Positions 9,738 to 18,568 of a stretch of 64,000 nucleotides of DNA are shown here, one piece after another. Location: assembly GCA_028821455.1 (NCBI GenBank), contig JAPPGE010000047.1, positions 18,161 through 82,160 of the forward strand. The letters run 5' to 3'. Numbering within the stretch: the first letter of the stretch is position 1; each line of letters starts with the position of its first letter. A model generated the notes under the pieces. That model saw nothing but the letters and a program-made list of their open reading frames with translations, was not told where the DNA came from and searched no databases. A program made the position numbers and the translations under genes. Origin of the DNA: a bacterium (lineage in GTDB: Bacteria > Pseudomonadota > Alphaproteobacteria > SP197).

Positions 9738-10787
9738 ATGTCCGCTTCTCACGTCCTTGCCCTTGACGCCATGGGGGGCGACCGGGCGCCTGGAATCGTG
9801 GTGGCCGGCGCCAATCTGGCCATGAAGCGCTTTCCGGATGCACGTTTTCGCCTTGTCGGCAAGCCGGACCGGATCGGCAAGATCCTGCGGCGTTTCCCCA
9901 AGCTGGCCAATGTCTCGGAGGTCGTTCCTGCGGACGTGGTGATCGAATCCGACATGAAGCCGTCCCTGGCGCTGCGGCGGGGCGCCGGTTCCAGCATGAA
10001 GCTTGCCATTGACGACGTGCGGTCGGGTCGGGCCGCGGGCGTGGTGTCTGCCGGCAACACCGGTGCGATGATGGCAATGGCCAAGCTGGTCCTGCGAACG
10101 CTTCCAGGAATCCGCCGTCCGGCCATCGCCTCCACCTATCCGACACTGCGTGGCCAGTCGGTCATGCTCGACCTGGGCGCAAACATCGAGTGCGATGCTG
10201 ACGATCTCGTCCAGTTCGCCATCATGGGGGCAGCGTTTGCGCGCAGCGTCCAGGGGCTTCGCGAGCCGACCGTCGGTCTTCTCAATGTCGGCAGTGAGGA
10301 GGCAAAGGGACACGGCGAAATCCGCCGCGCTGCAGAGATCCTCAAGTCCTCCAGCCTGCCGCTCAGGTTCCACGGCTTCATCGAGGGCAACGACATCACC
10401 GAAGGCACCGTCGATGTCGTGGTTGCCGACGGGTTTTCCGGCAACATCGCGCTCAAGACATTCGAGGGGACCGCGAATCTCTACACGGGATTCCTGCGCG
10501 CGACCTTCCGGCGCTCCGTCTTTTCCAAACTGGGTTATCTTCTGGCCAAGCCTGCTCTCATGGCACTCAAGAACAGGGTCGACCCCAGGCGCTACAACGG
10601 AGGCATGTTCCTCGGCCTCAACGGCGTTGCGGTCAAGAGTCACGGCGGTACGGATGCCAGGGGCTTCGCCAATGCAATCGGCTTCGCCCTCGATATGATG
10701 ACCGAAGGATTCAACGACAAGGTGATCCTCGATCTCCGGAACGTCACGGACGGGACGATCCCGCTCGGGGGAGCCGCCACCAAGTGA
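9738..10787 (+). CDS. plsX: Phosphate acyltransferase PlsX
   Basis: PlsX converts acyl-ACP to acyl-phosphate, the donor used by PlsY in phospholipid synthesis; it acts peripherally at the membrane. The 349-residue protein has the opening [12 protein letters not shown], the [14 protein letters not shown] motif around residue 110, [21 protein letters not shown] around residue 215, and a C-terminal [12 protein letters not shown]. The length is normal. The stop overlaps the fabH GTG start by 4 nt. Confidence 0.95.
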   Translation: MSASHVLALDAMGGDRAPGIVVAGANLAMKRFPDARFRLVGKPDRIGKILRRFPKLANVSEVVPADVVIESDMKPSLALRRGAGSSMKLAIDDVRSGRAAGVVSAGNTGAMMAMAKLVLRTLPGIRRPAIASTYPTLRGQSVMLDLGANIECDADDLVQFAIMGAAFARSVQGLREPTVGLLNVGSEEAKGHGEIRRAAEILKSSSLPLRFHGFIEGNDITEGTVDVVVADGFSGNIALKTFEGTANLYTGFLRATFRRSVFSKLGYLLAKPALMALKNRVDPRRYNGGMFLGLNGVAVKSHGGTDARGFANAIGFALDMMTEGFNDKVILDLRNVTDGTIPLGGAATK

Positions 10788-11794
10788 CCACCCGCCGGTC
10801 GGCCGTCGTTTCCACAGGGTCCTATCTGCCCGAACGCCGTATTACCAATCACGAACTCGCAGATCGCCTCGATACCTCGGACGCGTGGATACGCGAACGC
10901 ACGGGCATCATTCAGCGCCATGTCGCTGCGGAGGGGGAAACGACCTCCGATCTCGCCTGCCATGCTGCCAGGCGGGCCCTGGCCCGGGGTGGTCTTGAAG
11001 CGGCCGACATCGATTGCATTGTCGTTGCCACGGCGACACCTGACTACACGTTTCCGGCAACGGCAACACAAGTCCAGGCCATGCTCGGCATGACCCATGG
11101 CTTTGCTTTCGATGTGCACGCGGTGTGCACCGGATTCGTCTATGGCCTTGCCGTTGCCGACAACTTCATTCGCTTGGGTCAGGCCGACAGAGTGCTTCTC
11201 GTCGGTGCCGAGACGTTCTCGCGCATTCTGGACTGGGACGACCGCAGCACCTGTGTTCTGTTCGGGGACGGCGCCGGAGCTGTCGTCCTCGAGGCGGCCA
11301 CCGGGGAGTGTGGCGTTCTGTCGACCCATCTCCATTCCGATGGCCGCTACCGGGATATGCTGCACGTGGACGGCGGTCCCTCGGCAACGCGTCGTGTCGG
11401 TCATCTGCGCATGAACGGACGCGAGGTGTTTCGCCATGCCACGCGACGGTTGACGGACGTCGTCGAAGAAGCCCTGCTGGCCAATGGCATCGAGGCGTCG
11501 GCTGTGGACTGGCTGGTGCCGCATCAGGCCAACCGCAGAATCATCGATGCGACGGCGCGCAAGCTGGGCCTGGCCGCCGACAGGATCGTTGTCACCATCG
11601 ATCGCCACGCGAATACCTCTGCCGCGTCCATTCCGCTGGCCCTTGCCGAAGCCGCAACCGACGGCCGCCTTTCCCCGGGAGACCTGGTGCTCATCGAAGC
11701 CATGGGCGGCGGATTCACCTGGGGCGCGGCGCTCATTCGGTGGTCGGCGGCGTGCCGGAGGGGAGGCGCTGCGACAGGCGAGGCGGTGCGTTGA
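10784..11794 (+). CDS. fabH: 3-oxoacyl-ACP synthase III (FabH)
   Basis: FabH condenses acetyl-CoA with malonyl-ACP to start fatty-acid synthesis. The 336-residue protein has the thiolase fold and its catalytic triad: Cys115 (DVHAVCTGF), a His in VPHQANRRI and an Asn in [10 protein letters not shown]. The start is GTG, overlapping the plsX stop. The C-terminus runs about 10 residues past the usual end ([16 protein letters not shown]). Confidence 0.95.
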   Translation: MTTRRSAVVSTGSYLPERRITNHELADRLDTSDAWIRERTGIIQRHVAAEGETTSDLACHAARRALARGGLEAADIDCIVVATATPDYTFPATATQVQAMLGMTHGFAFDVHAVCTGFVYGLAVADNFIRLGQADRVLLVGAETFSRILDWDDRSTCVLFGDGAGAVVLEAATGECGVLSTHLHSDGRYRDMLHVDGGPSATRRVGHLRMNGREVFRHATRRLTDVVEEALLANGIEASAVDWLVPHQANRRIIDATARKLGLAADRIVVTIDRHANTSAASIPLALAEAATDGRLSPGDLVLIEAMGGGFTWGAALIRWSAACRRGGAATGEAVR

Positions 11795-11874
11795 AATGTC
11801 ATGGCTTTCAACCGGTTGCAGTTACAATGTCTCCCCGATAGAGTCGATTGTCGCAACACAGGGAGAAGCGCTGG

Positions 11875-12195
11875 ATGCCTGGCAAAGCCTTGACACGTGC
11901 CGACATCGCCACGGCCCTCCACCAGAGGGTCGGCCTTTCGTTCCGGGAGTCGGCTGATGTCGTCGACTTCGTGATTGACGAGATTTGCGATGCGGTCGTA
12001 CGGGGAGAGTACGTCAAGATCGCGACCTTCGGCAGCTTTCGCCTGCGTGACAAGAAGGCGCGTGTCGGCCGCAACCTCAAGACCCTGGAAGAGGTCACGA
12101 TCAGTGAACGCCGCGTGTTGCTGTTCCGTCCATCCCAGCATTTGAGACGTCGCGTGGCGTCCGGAACGGCCGACGACAGTTCAGGAGATCCATGA
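11875..12195 (+). CDS. ihfA: Integration host factor subunit alpha
   Basis: IHF-alpha pairs with IHF-beta to bend DNA sharply in replication, recombination and transcription. The 106-residue protein has the HU/IHF fold with [16 protein letters not shown] at the start, [14 protein letters not shown] in the middle and a DNA-binding arm containing ARVGRN. The usual GRNPKT is changed to GRNLKT, and the C-terminal tail ([12 protein letters not shown]) is slightly extended. I chose the ATG at 11875 because GGGAGAAG lies 6 nt upstream; an in-frame ATG at 11848 has no such site. The stop overlaps the next start (ATGA). Confidence 0.92.
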   Translation: MPGKALTRADIATALHQRVGLSFRESADVVDFVIDEICDAVVRGEYVKIATFGSFRLRDKKARVGRNLKTLEEVTISERRVLLFRPSQHLRRRVASGTADDSSGDP

Positions 12196-12530
12196 ATTCC
12201 GGCGGCAAGGCGGCCACGGCCTTTCGCACCATTGGCGAGGTGGCAAAGGAACTCGGGCTCGACGCGCACGTCCTCCGGTTCTGGGAGTCGAAGTTTCCGC
12301 AGGTCAAGCCCTTCAGGGGCACCGGCAACAGGCGCTACTACCGTCCAGAGGATGTGGATCTTCTCCGGAAGATCAAGCGTCTTCTCCACGAGGAAGGTTA
12401 TACGATCGACGGCGCCCTGCGTCTGCTCAGCGGCCCGCCAGCGGCCGAGCCCCGCGACAGCCGCGAGACCATCCGCCGGGCCGTGAAGGAGCTTGAAGAG
12501 GTACGGCGGTTGCTGGCGGGTGTGACTTGA
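12192..12530 (+). CDS. MerR family transcriptional regulator
   Basis: The 112-residue protein is a short MerR-type regulator. The winged helix-turn-helix covers residues 12-80 ([20 protein letters not shown], then [14 protein letters not shown]). A short helix follows in place of a long effector domain ([18 protein letters not shown]). The [11 protein letters not shown] wing is typical of the MerR protein found directly after ihfA in many alphaproteobacteria; its targets are not known to me. It overlaps ihfA by 4 nt and ends 18 nt before tRNA-Pro. Confidence 0.87.
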   Translation: MNSGGKAATAFRTIGEVAKELGLDAHVLRFWESKFPQVKPFRGTGNRRYYRPEDVDLLRKIKRLLHEEGYTIDGALRLLSGPPAAEPRDSRETIRRAVKELEEVRRLLAGVT

Positions 12531-12548
12531 GTTATGTCGGGCCTGGTT

Positions 12549-12625
12549 CGGAGCGTGGCGCAGCCTGGTAGCGCAACGGTCTGGGGGACCGTAGGTCGCA
12601 GGTTCAAATCCTGCCGCTCCGACCA
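12549..12625 (+). tRNA. tRNA-Pro (anticodon GGG)
   Basis: A full cloverleaf is visible: acceptor CGGAGCG/CGCTCCG, anticodon stem ACGGT/ACCGT with loop CTGGGGG (anticodon GGG), a T-arm with GGTTCAAATCC, discriminator A and an encoded CCA. C at position 1 in the acceptor is typical of bacterial tRNA-Pro. A protein gene starts 21 nt after the CCA. Confidence 0.97.
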
Positions 12626-12646
12626 CTTCTCCCGACGGCCGCCGCG

Positions 12647-13324
12647 ATGATTGCCGAACGTGACATCGATGTCATGGACCGGCTTATCGATGTAGCCGGC
12701 AAGCGCATCGTTGACGCCGGGTGCGGGGAGGGCGGCCTTGCCAGGGCCCTTGTCGAACGTGGCGCCGAGGTCATCGCACTTGAACCCGACCCGGTCCAGG
12801 CAGCGACCAACCGGGAAGAACTCGAGGGTGGAGCGATTTCCTTCTTTGAAGTCGGCGCCGAGGCGATGCCGGTTGAAGATGGTTGTGTCGATGGCGTCAT
12901 CTTCAGCATGTCCCTGCACCATGTGCCTGTCGCCCTCATGGGCGAGGCGATTGGCGAGGCGAAGCGTGTTCTCAGACCCGGCGGCTTTCTCTATGTGCTG
13001 GAACCGGAGGCAGGCGGCAGCTACACGGAAATGGCGAAGCCGTTTCACGATGAAACCGAGGAACGGCTCGCTGCGGAAAGCGTGTTGAAGGAATCGACTG
13101 CGGGTGCCTTTCTGTCACACGAGGAGGTGAGGTTCGTAGCACGTTACACCTTCGATGATTTCGAGACGTTCGTCCGTGGGGTAACGTCACGAAACTACAA
13201 TGCCATTTCCCGAGAGGCGGTCGACACGCCTGCCGTTCGGGTAGCATTCGAGGCTGCCCGTACGGCCGCCGGCCACGTCTTCGATCAGCCCATGCGCATC
13301 AACCTCTTTACCGGCCGCACATGA
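12647..13324 (+). CDS. SAM-dependent class I methyltransferase
   Basis: The 225-residue protein has a class I (Rossmann-fold) methyltransferase core: motif I VDAGCGEGGLARAL near residue 23, the acidic residue after strand 2 in ALEPDP, GAEAMPVEDGCVDGVI before motif IV, and VLRPGGFLYVLEP. It resembles the UbiE/Methyltransf_11 group, but I cannot name the substrate. There is no clear Shine-Dalgarno before the ATG, which lies only 21 nt after tRNA-Pro. The stop overlaps the start of the NAD(P)HX repair gene by 4 nt. Confidence 0.85.
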   Translation: MIAERDIDVMDRLIDVAGKRIVDAGCGEGGLARALVERGAEVIALEPDPVQAATNREELEGGAISFFEVGAEAMPVEDGCVDGVIFSMSLHHVPVALMGEAIGEAKRVLRPGGFLYVLEPEAGGSYTEMAKPFHDETEERLAAESVLKESTAGAFLSHEEVRFVARYTFDDFETFVRGVTSRNYNAISREAVDTPAVRVAFEAARTAAGHVFDQPMRINLFTGRT

Positions 13325-14793
13325 CCGGTTGGTGGTCGGGTGATGCAACCCGGCATGCGCTTCTCACAGTCGCCGAGATGCAGGAGGCCGAACGCCGCGC
13401 CGTGGCCTCCGGGATTTCCGAGGACCTGCTCATGGAACGGGCCGGCGCCGCCGTCGCGAAAGCCGCAATGAAGCGCCTGCCGTCTGGAAGAATCGTGGTT
13501 CTTGCCGGTCCGGGAGGAAACGGCGGTGACGGTTTTGTCGCGGCGCGGATCCTTGCAGAGCGGGGATGGTCGGTCCGTGTCTGTGCATTGCGGCCGGACG
13601 CCATGACAGGCGCCACCCGCAGGATGGCGAACCTGTGGAAGGGTGAAGCCGCGGCCGTGAAGGCGGCGTGTCTGAAGGATGCGGACCTTGTCGTGGACGC
13701 CCTCTTCGGTGCCGGTCTTTCCCGCGATCTCGATCCCGCCCTTGCCGACCTCCTCGCTGGAATTCGCGCGCCCGTCATCGCCGTCGACATGCCAAGTGGA
13801 GTTGATGGCGACACAGGAAGGATTCGGGGTGGCGCGGTGATGGCGCGCGCGACCGTGACATTCTGCCGTCGAAAGCCGGGGCATGTACTGATGCCCGGAA
13901 GGCGCTTGTGCGGCGACGTGACAGTTGCGGACATCGGTATCGGGGATTCGATTGTGGCGGCGGTTTCTCCCGGAGTTGTCCGCAACACTCCCGCCCTGTG
14001 GCGGGACCGCTGGCCGTGGCCATCGCCAGACGCCCACAAGCATGCCCGCGGGCATCTGGTCGTGTTGGGCGGGGGGCTTGGGTCCAGCGGTGCATCGCGG
14101 CTTGCCGCGGCTGCCGGGCTGCGTGCCGGAGCCGGACTCGTCACCTGTGCCATGCCGCGCGCTGCCCTCCTTGCCCATGCCGCGCATCACACGGCAGTCA
14201 TGAATCATGCCTTTGCCGAAGCCGAAGACTTCGCCGGGCTGATGGCGGCCGGGCATGTCCATGCCGGGGTGCTTGGACCGGGAGCAGGTACCGGCACGGG
14301 AACGCGCGACCTCGTGATGGGGGCGCTCGCCGCCGGCAAGCCGCTTGTTCTCGATGCCGATGCCCTGACGGTGTTTCGCGAGTGCCGCCGGGACCTTTTC
14401 GACAGGTTGCACGAACTCTGCGTTCTTACGCCACATGTCGGAGAGTTCAGGAGACTCTTCAAGTGGACAGGTGACCGCCCGCGCGACGTCGCCGACGCAG
14501 CGGCCAAAGCGGGATGCGTGGTTCTCCTCAAGGGACCCGACACGACGATCAGCGACCATCACGGGAGACTGGCCATCAACGCCAACGGCTCGCCTTTTCT
14601 GGCCACAGCCGGATCGGGCGATGTCCTGGCCGGTATCATCGGCGGGCTTCTGGCACAGGGAACCCGGCCCCTCGATGCGGCCATGATGGGCTGCTGGCTG
14701 CATGCCGAGGCGGGAGGAGGTTGCGTACCAGGCCTGGTGGCCGAAGACCTGGCCGGTCGTATCGCGCCGGTGCTGGCGGCACTGCGTCAATGA
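13321..14793 (+). CDS. nnr: Bifunctional NAD(P)HX epimerase / ADP-dependent NAD(P)HX dehydratase
   Basis: The enzyme repairs hydrated NADH and NADPH: the N-terminal domain epimerises NAD(P)HX and the C-terminal domain dehydrates it. The 490-residue protein has the YjeF N-terminal domain (about residues 15-215; VLAGPGGNGGDGFVAARIL near residue 60, and AVDMPSGVDGDTG). A ribokinase-like C-terminal domain (about 225-490) has GPGAGTGTGTRDL, VLDADAL and the AGSGDVLAGIIGGLLAQG motif. The fused arrangement is the common bacterial form. It overlaps the methyltransferase gene by 4 nt. Confidence 0.93.
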   Translation: MTGWWSGDATRHALLTVAEMQEAERRAVASGISEDLLMERAGAAVAKAAMKRLPSGRIVVLAGPGGNGGDGFVAARILAERGWSVRVCALRPDAMTGATRRMANLWKGEAAAVKAACLKDADLVVDALFGAGLSRDLDPALADLLAGIRAPVIAVDMPSGVDGDTGRIRGGAVMARATVTFCRRKPGHVLMPGRRLCGDVTVADIGIGDSIVAAVSPGVVRNTPALWRDRWPWPSPDAHKHARGHLVVLGGGLGSSGASRLAAAAGLRAGAGLVTCAMPRAALLAHAAHHTAVMNHAFAEAEDFAGLMAAGHVHAGVLGPGAGTGTGTRDLVMGALAAGKPLVLDADALTVFRECRRDLFDRLHELCVLTPHVGEFRRLFKWTGDRPRDVADAAAKAGCVVLLKGPDTTISDHHGRLAINANGSPFLATAGSGDVLAGIIGGLLAQGTRPLDAAMMGCWLHAEAGGGCVPGLVAEDLAGRIAPVLAALRQ

Positions 14794-14807
14794 GTTGTGT
14801 CGCACCC

Positions 14808-14836
14808 TTGCGGCACCGGGCTTTCGTCGCTATTAG
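14808..14836 (+). promoter_or_regulatory. Promoter for tRNA-Leu (and possibly tig)
   Basis: TTGCGG (14808-14813), a 17-nt spacer and TATTAG (14831-14836) lie 42 nt before the mature tRNA-Leu 5' end. The spacing is ideal and the -10 is a close match. With no terminator visible after the tRNA, it may also drive tig. Confidence 0.55.
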
Positions 14837-14878
14837 GTGCGCAACGATTGGCAGGCTTCCTTGACTGGCCCGCGCGGC

Positions 14879-14963
14879 GCGGGCGTGGTGGAACTGGTAG
14901 ACACGCCAGATTTAGGTTCTGGTGACGCAAGTCATGGGGGTTCAAGTCCCTCCGCCCGCACCA
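14879..14963 (+). tRNA. tRNA-Leu (anticodon TAG)
   Basis: The acceptor GCGGGCG pairs with CGCCCGC. The anticodon stem CCAGA/TCTGG encloses loop TTTAGGT (anticodon TAG). A long class II variable arm (TGACGCAAGTCA) and the T-arm GGGGGTTCAAGTCCCTC follow, with discriminator A and an encoded CCA. The long variable arm and anticodon agree on leucine. Confidence 0.97.
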
Positions 14964-15028
14964 CGTCATCGTTGGGGCGACTGCTGTCCGGAAGAGGTCA
15001 GGGTCTTCATCTAAAGTGTGACGCGAAG

Positions 15029-16483
15029 ATGCATGTAACCGAATCCCTCAACGAGGGTCTCAAGCGGGAGTACAGGGTTGTGATCGACGCGGCCCAAATG
15101 ACGTCGCGCATTGATGCTCGTTTGATGGAACTGAAGAAATCTTCACATATCAAGGGGTTCCGCCCCGGCAAGGTTCCAATGGAGCTGTTTCGCCGCATGT
15201 ACGGCGACGGGGTGGTTCAGGACGTGCTCAAGAGCACGATCGAGGAAAGTTCGAACGACGCCCTTTCGGAACAGAAGATTCGTCAGGCTATGCCGGCCAC
15301 GATCCAGGATGTCTCGTTCTCACAGGGCGAGAATCTCGAGTACGTACTGGCCGTCGAGGTCATGCCCGAAATTGCGCCCCTCGACCATTCCGTCATCGTC
15401 GTTTCCGCCCCGGTCGTCGAAATCGGCGAAAAGGACATCGAGGAATCCATCGATGTGCTGGCGCGTGCCGCCGGCAAACCGGCTGTTCTCGACGATGCCA
15501 CGGGGGTCATGCTCAACGACCGCATTACGGTCGATATCGAGGTTCTGGTGGATGGTGAAAGGAACGAGGATCTCAGTGTCGCAAACCAGGACATGATACT
15601 GACTGACCACAGTCTTCCGGCCAAGGTTCTTGAGGCCGTCAAGGGTCTCACCACAGGCGGCAGTGTCGAGGTCGAGGACATGGTGCCAGGCGCCGCGGAA
15701 GAGAGCGGGTCAGAGGCTCTCTTTCGCATCAGCCTCCTGAAGGCGGAGCGTATGGTTGCCCATGAGATCGATGACGACCTCGCCGGACGATTTGGCTGCG
15801 AAGGCCTCGAAGGCCTTCGCGAGAGCGTGCGCCAGGAGTTGGAGGGGCACTTCACGGCATACGCCCGCGCCCATACCAAGCGCCGCCTCCTCGACCGTCT
15901 CAATGACGACTGTGACTTCGAGGTACCCCCGGGCCTTGTCGAGAACGAGTTCCAGTCGGTCTGGAAGCAGGTTGCACCGGCCCTCGAGAAACAGGATCTG
16001 GACGAGGAAGCCCTCGCCAGGGAACGCGAGGACTACCGCACCATCTCCGAGCGAAGGGTTCGCCTGGGCATGCTGCTCGCCGAAGTCGGCAGGGATGCCG
16101 GCATCCAGGTCGAACAGGCGGACATGCAAACGGCTCTCATCCAGCAGGCGACGCGTTTTCCCGGAAGGGAGGCCGAGGTGGTGCGTCATTTTCAGGAGCA
16201 TCCCGAACACCTGCGGCAACTCACCGCGCCGATCCTGGAGGACCGCGTTGTCGACCATATTCTCGACTCCGTGAGCTGCGAGGAAGAGGTGATGGATGTG
16301 GAGGCCTTCCTTGGGCTCGACAGCGAGGCGGATGGCATGGAGGCGGTTGATGCCGGGCGCCACTACCTGGAGGTCGCGAGGCGCGTCATGCGCAACCACG
16401 AAGAACAGTTGCAAGCGGCAGCCGCCGAAGGCGCAGACGATGACGCCGATGCCGCTGAAGCGGTGGAAGAGGCTTCTGCGTGA
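15029..16483 (+). CDS. tig: Trigger factor, ribosome-bound chaperone and prolyl isomerase
   Basis: Trigger factor meets nascent chains at the ribosome exit tunnel. The 484-residue protein has the ribosome-binding N-terminal domain with the signature GFRPGKVP (about residue 46). A PPIase-like region follows, but the segment around 150-240 lacks the clear FKBP signature (GDxVxxDFxG is reduced to [10 protein letters not shown]). The C-terminal helical domain comes next. The tail is extended and acidic/alanine-rich ([22 protein letters not shown]), longer than the ~430-residue E. coli protein. I chose the ATG at 15029 because [15 protein letters not shown] matches the family start; upstream open frame crosses the tRNA. 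It overlaps clpP by 1 nt (TGATG). Confidence 0.93.
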   Translation: MHVTESLNEGLKREYRVVIDAAQMTSRIDARLMELKKSSHIKGFRPGKVPMELFRRMYGDGVVQDVLKSTIEESSNDALSEQKIRQAMPATIQDVSFSQGENLEYVLAVEVMPEIAPLDHSVIVVSAPVVEIGEKDIEESIDVLARAAGKPAVLDDATGVMLNDRITVDIEVLVDGERNEDLSVANQDMILTDHSLPAKVLEAVKGLTTGGSVEVEDMVPGAAEESGSEALFRISLLKAERMVAHEIDDDLAGRFGCEGLEGLRESVRQELEGHFTAYARAHTKRRLLDRLNDDCDFEVPPGLVENEFQSVWKQVAPALEKQDLDEEALAREREDYRTISERRVRLGMLLAEVGRDAGIQVEQADMQTALIQQATRFPGREAEVVRHFQEHPEHLRQLTAPILEDRVVDHILDSVSCEEEVMDVEAFLGLDSEADGMEAVDAGRHYLEVARRVMRNHEEQLQAAAAEGADDDADAAEAVEEASA

Positions 16484-17118
16484 TGAGGGATGTCGATGAC
16501 ATCCATGCCAACACCCTTGTGCCCATGGTGGTGGAACAGACGGCGAGAGGCGAGCGCGCCTACGACATCTATTCACGCCTGCTCAAGGAACGGATCATCT
16601 TTCTGACTGGTCCGCTGGACGATTACGTCTCGAGTCTCATCTGTGCCCAGATGATCTTTCTCGAGGCCGAAAATCCGACGCGGGACATCGCGCTTTACAT
16701 CAACTCGCCAGGGGGCACGGTCACCGCGGGTCTCGCGATGTACGACACCATGCAGTACATCCGCCCGGAGATCCAGACGCTGTGCATAGGCCAGGCGGCG
16801 TCGATGGGGGCCTTGCTGCTGTGTTCCGGCACCAAGGGCCGTCGCTCTGCTCTGCCTCACGCGCGAATCATGCTGCACCAGCCATCGGGGGGGGTCCGGG
16901 GCCAGGCGTCCGATATCGAGATTCATGCCCGGGAGATCGTCGAGGTGCGCCGGCGTCTCAACGACATCTTCGCGCTTCACAGCGGCCAGCCTCTCGAGGC
17001 TGTCGAGGAATGCATGGAGCGTGATACGTTCATGACGCCGGCGCAGGCGCTGGACTTCGGTCTCGTGGACGAGGTCGTGCGTTCGCGTGGCGACACGAGG
17101 GTTGCCGGGGATGCCTGA
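16483..17118 (+). CDS. clpP: ATP-dependent Clp protease proteolytic subunit
   Basis: ClpP is the serine-protease barrel that works with ClpX and ClpA. The 211-residue protein shows [20 protein letters not shown] at the start, catalytic Ser107 ([11 protein letters not shown]), His132 (MLHQPSGG) and the usual downstream Asp region. The start is the ATG at 16483, sharing one base with the tig stop; a GTG at 16480 is directly in front. clpX follows after 78 nt. Confidence 0.96.
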   Translation: MRDVDDIHANTLVPMVVEQTARGERAYDIYSRLLKERIIFLTGPLDDYVSSLICAQMIFLEAENPTRDIALYINSPGGTVTAGLAMYDTMQYIRPEIQTLCIGQAASMGALLLCSGTKGRRSALPHARIMLHQPSGGVRGQASDIEIHAREIVEVRRRLNDIFALHSGQPLEAVEECMERDTFMTPAQALDFGLVDEVVRSRGDTRVAGDA

Positions 17119-17152
17119 CCTGGATGGACTTGCGCATCTGCTGCCGGTTGTG

Positions 17153-17181
17153 TTGACATGCGGGTGTTGCGGACGTTTTGA
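17153..17181 (+). promoter_or_regulatory. Possible promoter for clpX
   Basis: A perfect -35 TTGACA (17153-17158) is followed after 17 nt by TTTTGA (17176-17181), a weak -10, within the 78-nt clpP-clpX gap and 15 nt before the clpX ATG. The leader would be extremely short, so this is tentative. Confidence 0.3.
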
Positions 17182-17196
17182 GGGGGACAGCGGTTC

Positions 17197-18459
17197 ATGA
17201 GCAAGAAAGGCGACTCGAAGAACACGCTCTACTGTTCCTTCTGCGGCAAGAGCCAGCACGAGATCCGCAAGCTGATCGCTGGTCCGACGGTGTTCGTCTG
17301 CGACGAATGTGTCGAACTCTGCATGGATATCATCCGCGAGGAGAATCGCGGCTCGGTGATGAGATCGCCGCGGGGCGATGTGCCGACGCCACGCGAGATC
17401 AATGCCATCCTCATGGATTACGTCGTCGGCCAGGACACCGCCAAGCGGATTCTCTCCGTGGCGGTTCACAACCACTACAAGAGGCTCGAAGGCGGGGACC
17501 GCAGCGAGCAGGTCGAACTGGCGAAGTCCAATATCCTGCTGATCGGCCCCACCGGCTCCGGCAAGACGCTGTTTGCTCAGACGCTGGCCCGCATTACCGA
17601 TGTTCCCTTCGCCATGGCGGATGCCACCAGCCTGACGGAAGCAGGCTATGTCGGCGAGGATGTCGAGAACATCATTCTCAAGCTGGTGCAGGCGGCTGAC
17701 TACAACGTCGAGAGGGCCCAGCGCGGCATCGTCTTCATCGACGAAGTGGACAAGATTGCGCGCAAGTCCGAGAATCCTTCGATCACCCGGGATGTCTCAG
17801 GGGAAGGAGTGCAGCAGGCGCTCCTCAAGATCATGGAGGGTACGGTTGTTTCGGTGCCGCCGCAGGGTGGACGCAAGCATCCGCTCCAGGAGTTCCTGCA
17901 GGTCGACACGACCAACATCCTGTTTATCTGCGGCGGAGCCTTTTCGGGACTCGACAAGATCATCACCGCTCGCGGCAAGCCGACCGCCATCGGATTTGGT
18001 GCTGACCTGCGCACGCCCGAGGATCGTCAGTTGGGCGTCATCCTGCGGGACGTCGAGCCCGAGGACCTTCTCAAGTACGGATTGATTCCGGAGTTCGTCG
18101 GCCGGCTCCCGGTTATCGCCACGCTCGACGAACCGGACGAAGAGACGCTTGTGAAGATTCTCTGCGAGCCTCGCAACGCCTTGGTGAAGCAGTATCAGAA
18201 GCTCTTCGAGATGGACAACATCGATCTCAACTTTACCGAGGACGCCTTGCGTTCGGTGGCGCGCAAGGCAATTGCCCGCAAGACCGGGGCACGGGGTCTG
18301 CGCTCCATTCTCGAGAACATACTGCTTGATACCATGTATGAACTGCCGGGCATGGAGAACGTCCAGAACGTTGTCGTGAACAGCGAAACCGTGGAGCGCG
18401 GTTCCGCACCCATGCTCATCTATGGCGACCGGGAAGGCGAGGCGACACCGGTATCGTGA
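17197..18459 (+). CDS. clpX: ATP-dependent Clp protease ATP-binding subunit ClpX
   Basis: ClpX unfolds tagged substrates and feeds them to ClpP. The 420-residue protein has an N-terminal C4 zinc finger (Cys13, Cys16, Cys35, Cys38), Walker A GPTGSGKT (117-124), Walker [11 protein letters not shown], a GYVGED pore-loop motif, the sensor region and the C-terminal small domain ([12 protein letters not shown]). A purine-rich GAGGGGGACAG precedes the ATG. It stands in the standard tig-clpP-clpX-lon order. Confidence 0.97.
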   Translation: MSKKGDSKNTLYCSFCGKSQHEIRKLIAGPTVFVCDECVELCMDIIREENRGSVMRSPRGDVPTPREINAILMDYVVGQDTAKRILSVAVHNHYKRLEGGDRSEQVELAKSNILLIGPTGSGKTLFAQTLARITDVPFAMADATSLTEAGYVGEDVENIILKLVQAADYNVERAQRGIVFIDEVDKIARKSENPSITRDVSGEGVQQALLKIMEGTVVSVPPQGGRKHPLQEFLQVDTTNILFICGGAFSGLDKIITARGKPTAIGFGADLRTPEDRQLGVILRDVEPEDLLKYGLIPEFVGRLPVIATLDEPDEETLVKILCEPRNALVKQYQKLFEMDNIDLNFTEDALRSVARKAIARKTGARGLRSILENILLDTMYELPGMENVQNVVVNSETVERGSAPMLIYGDREGEATPVS

Positions 18460-18568
18460 TCGCCTGGCATTGCCTGCGGAACATTGTGGCTCCTGTCCCT
18501 GGCCCTTGATTAGGTGCCCTCCTGTAGCCACTTTCCCAGAATGAGCCCAGACCGGAGATCGTGTCCTC

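Noticed and set aside
18485-18540. Heat-shock (sigma-32-like) promoter before lon, based on CCCTTGATT
   Set aside because: The -35-like CTTGATT has no properly spaced CCCCAT-type -10; the match is too weak to list.
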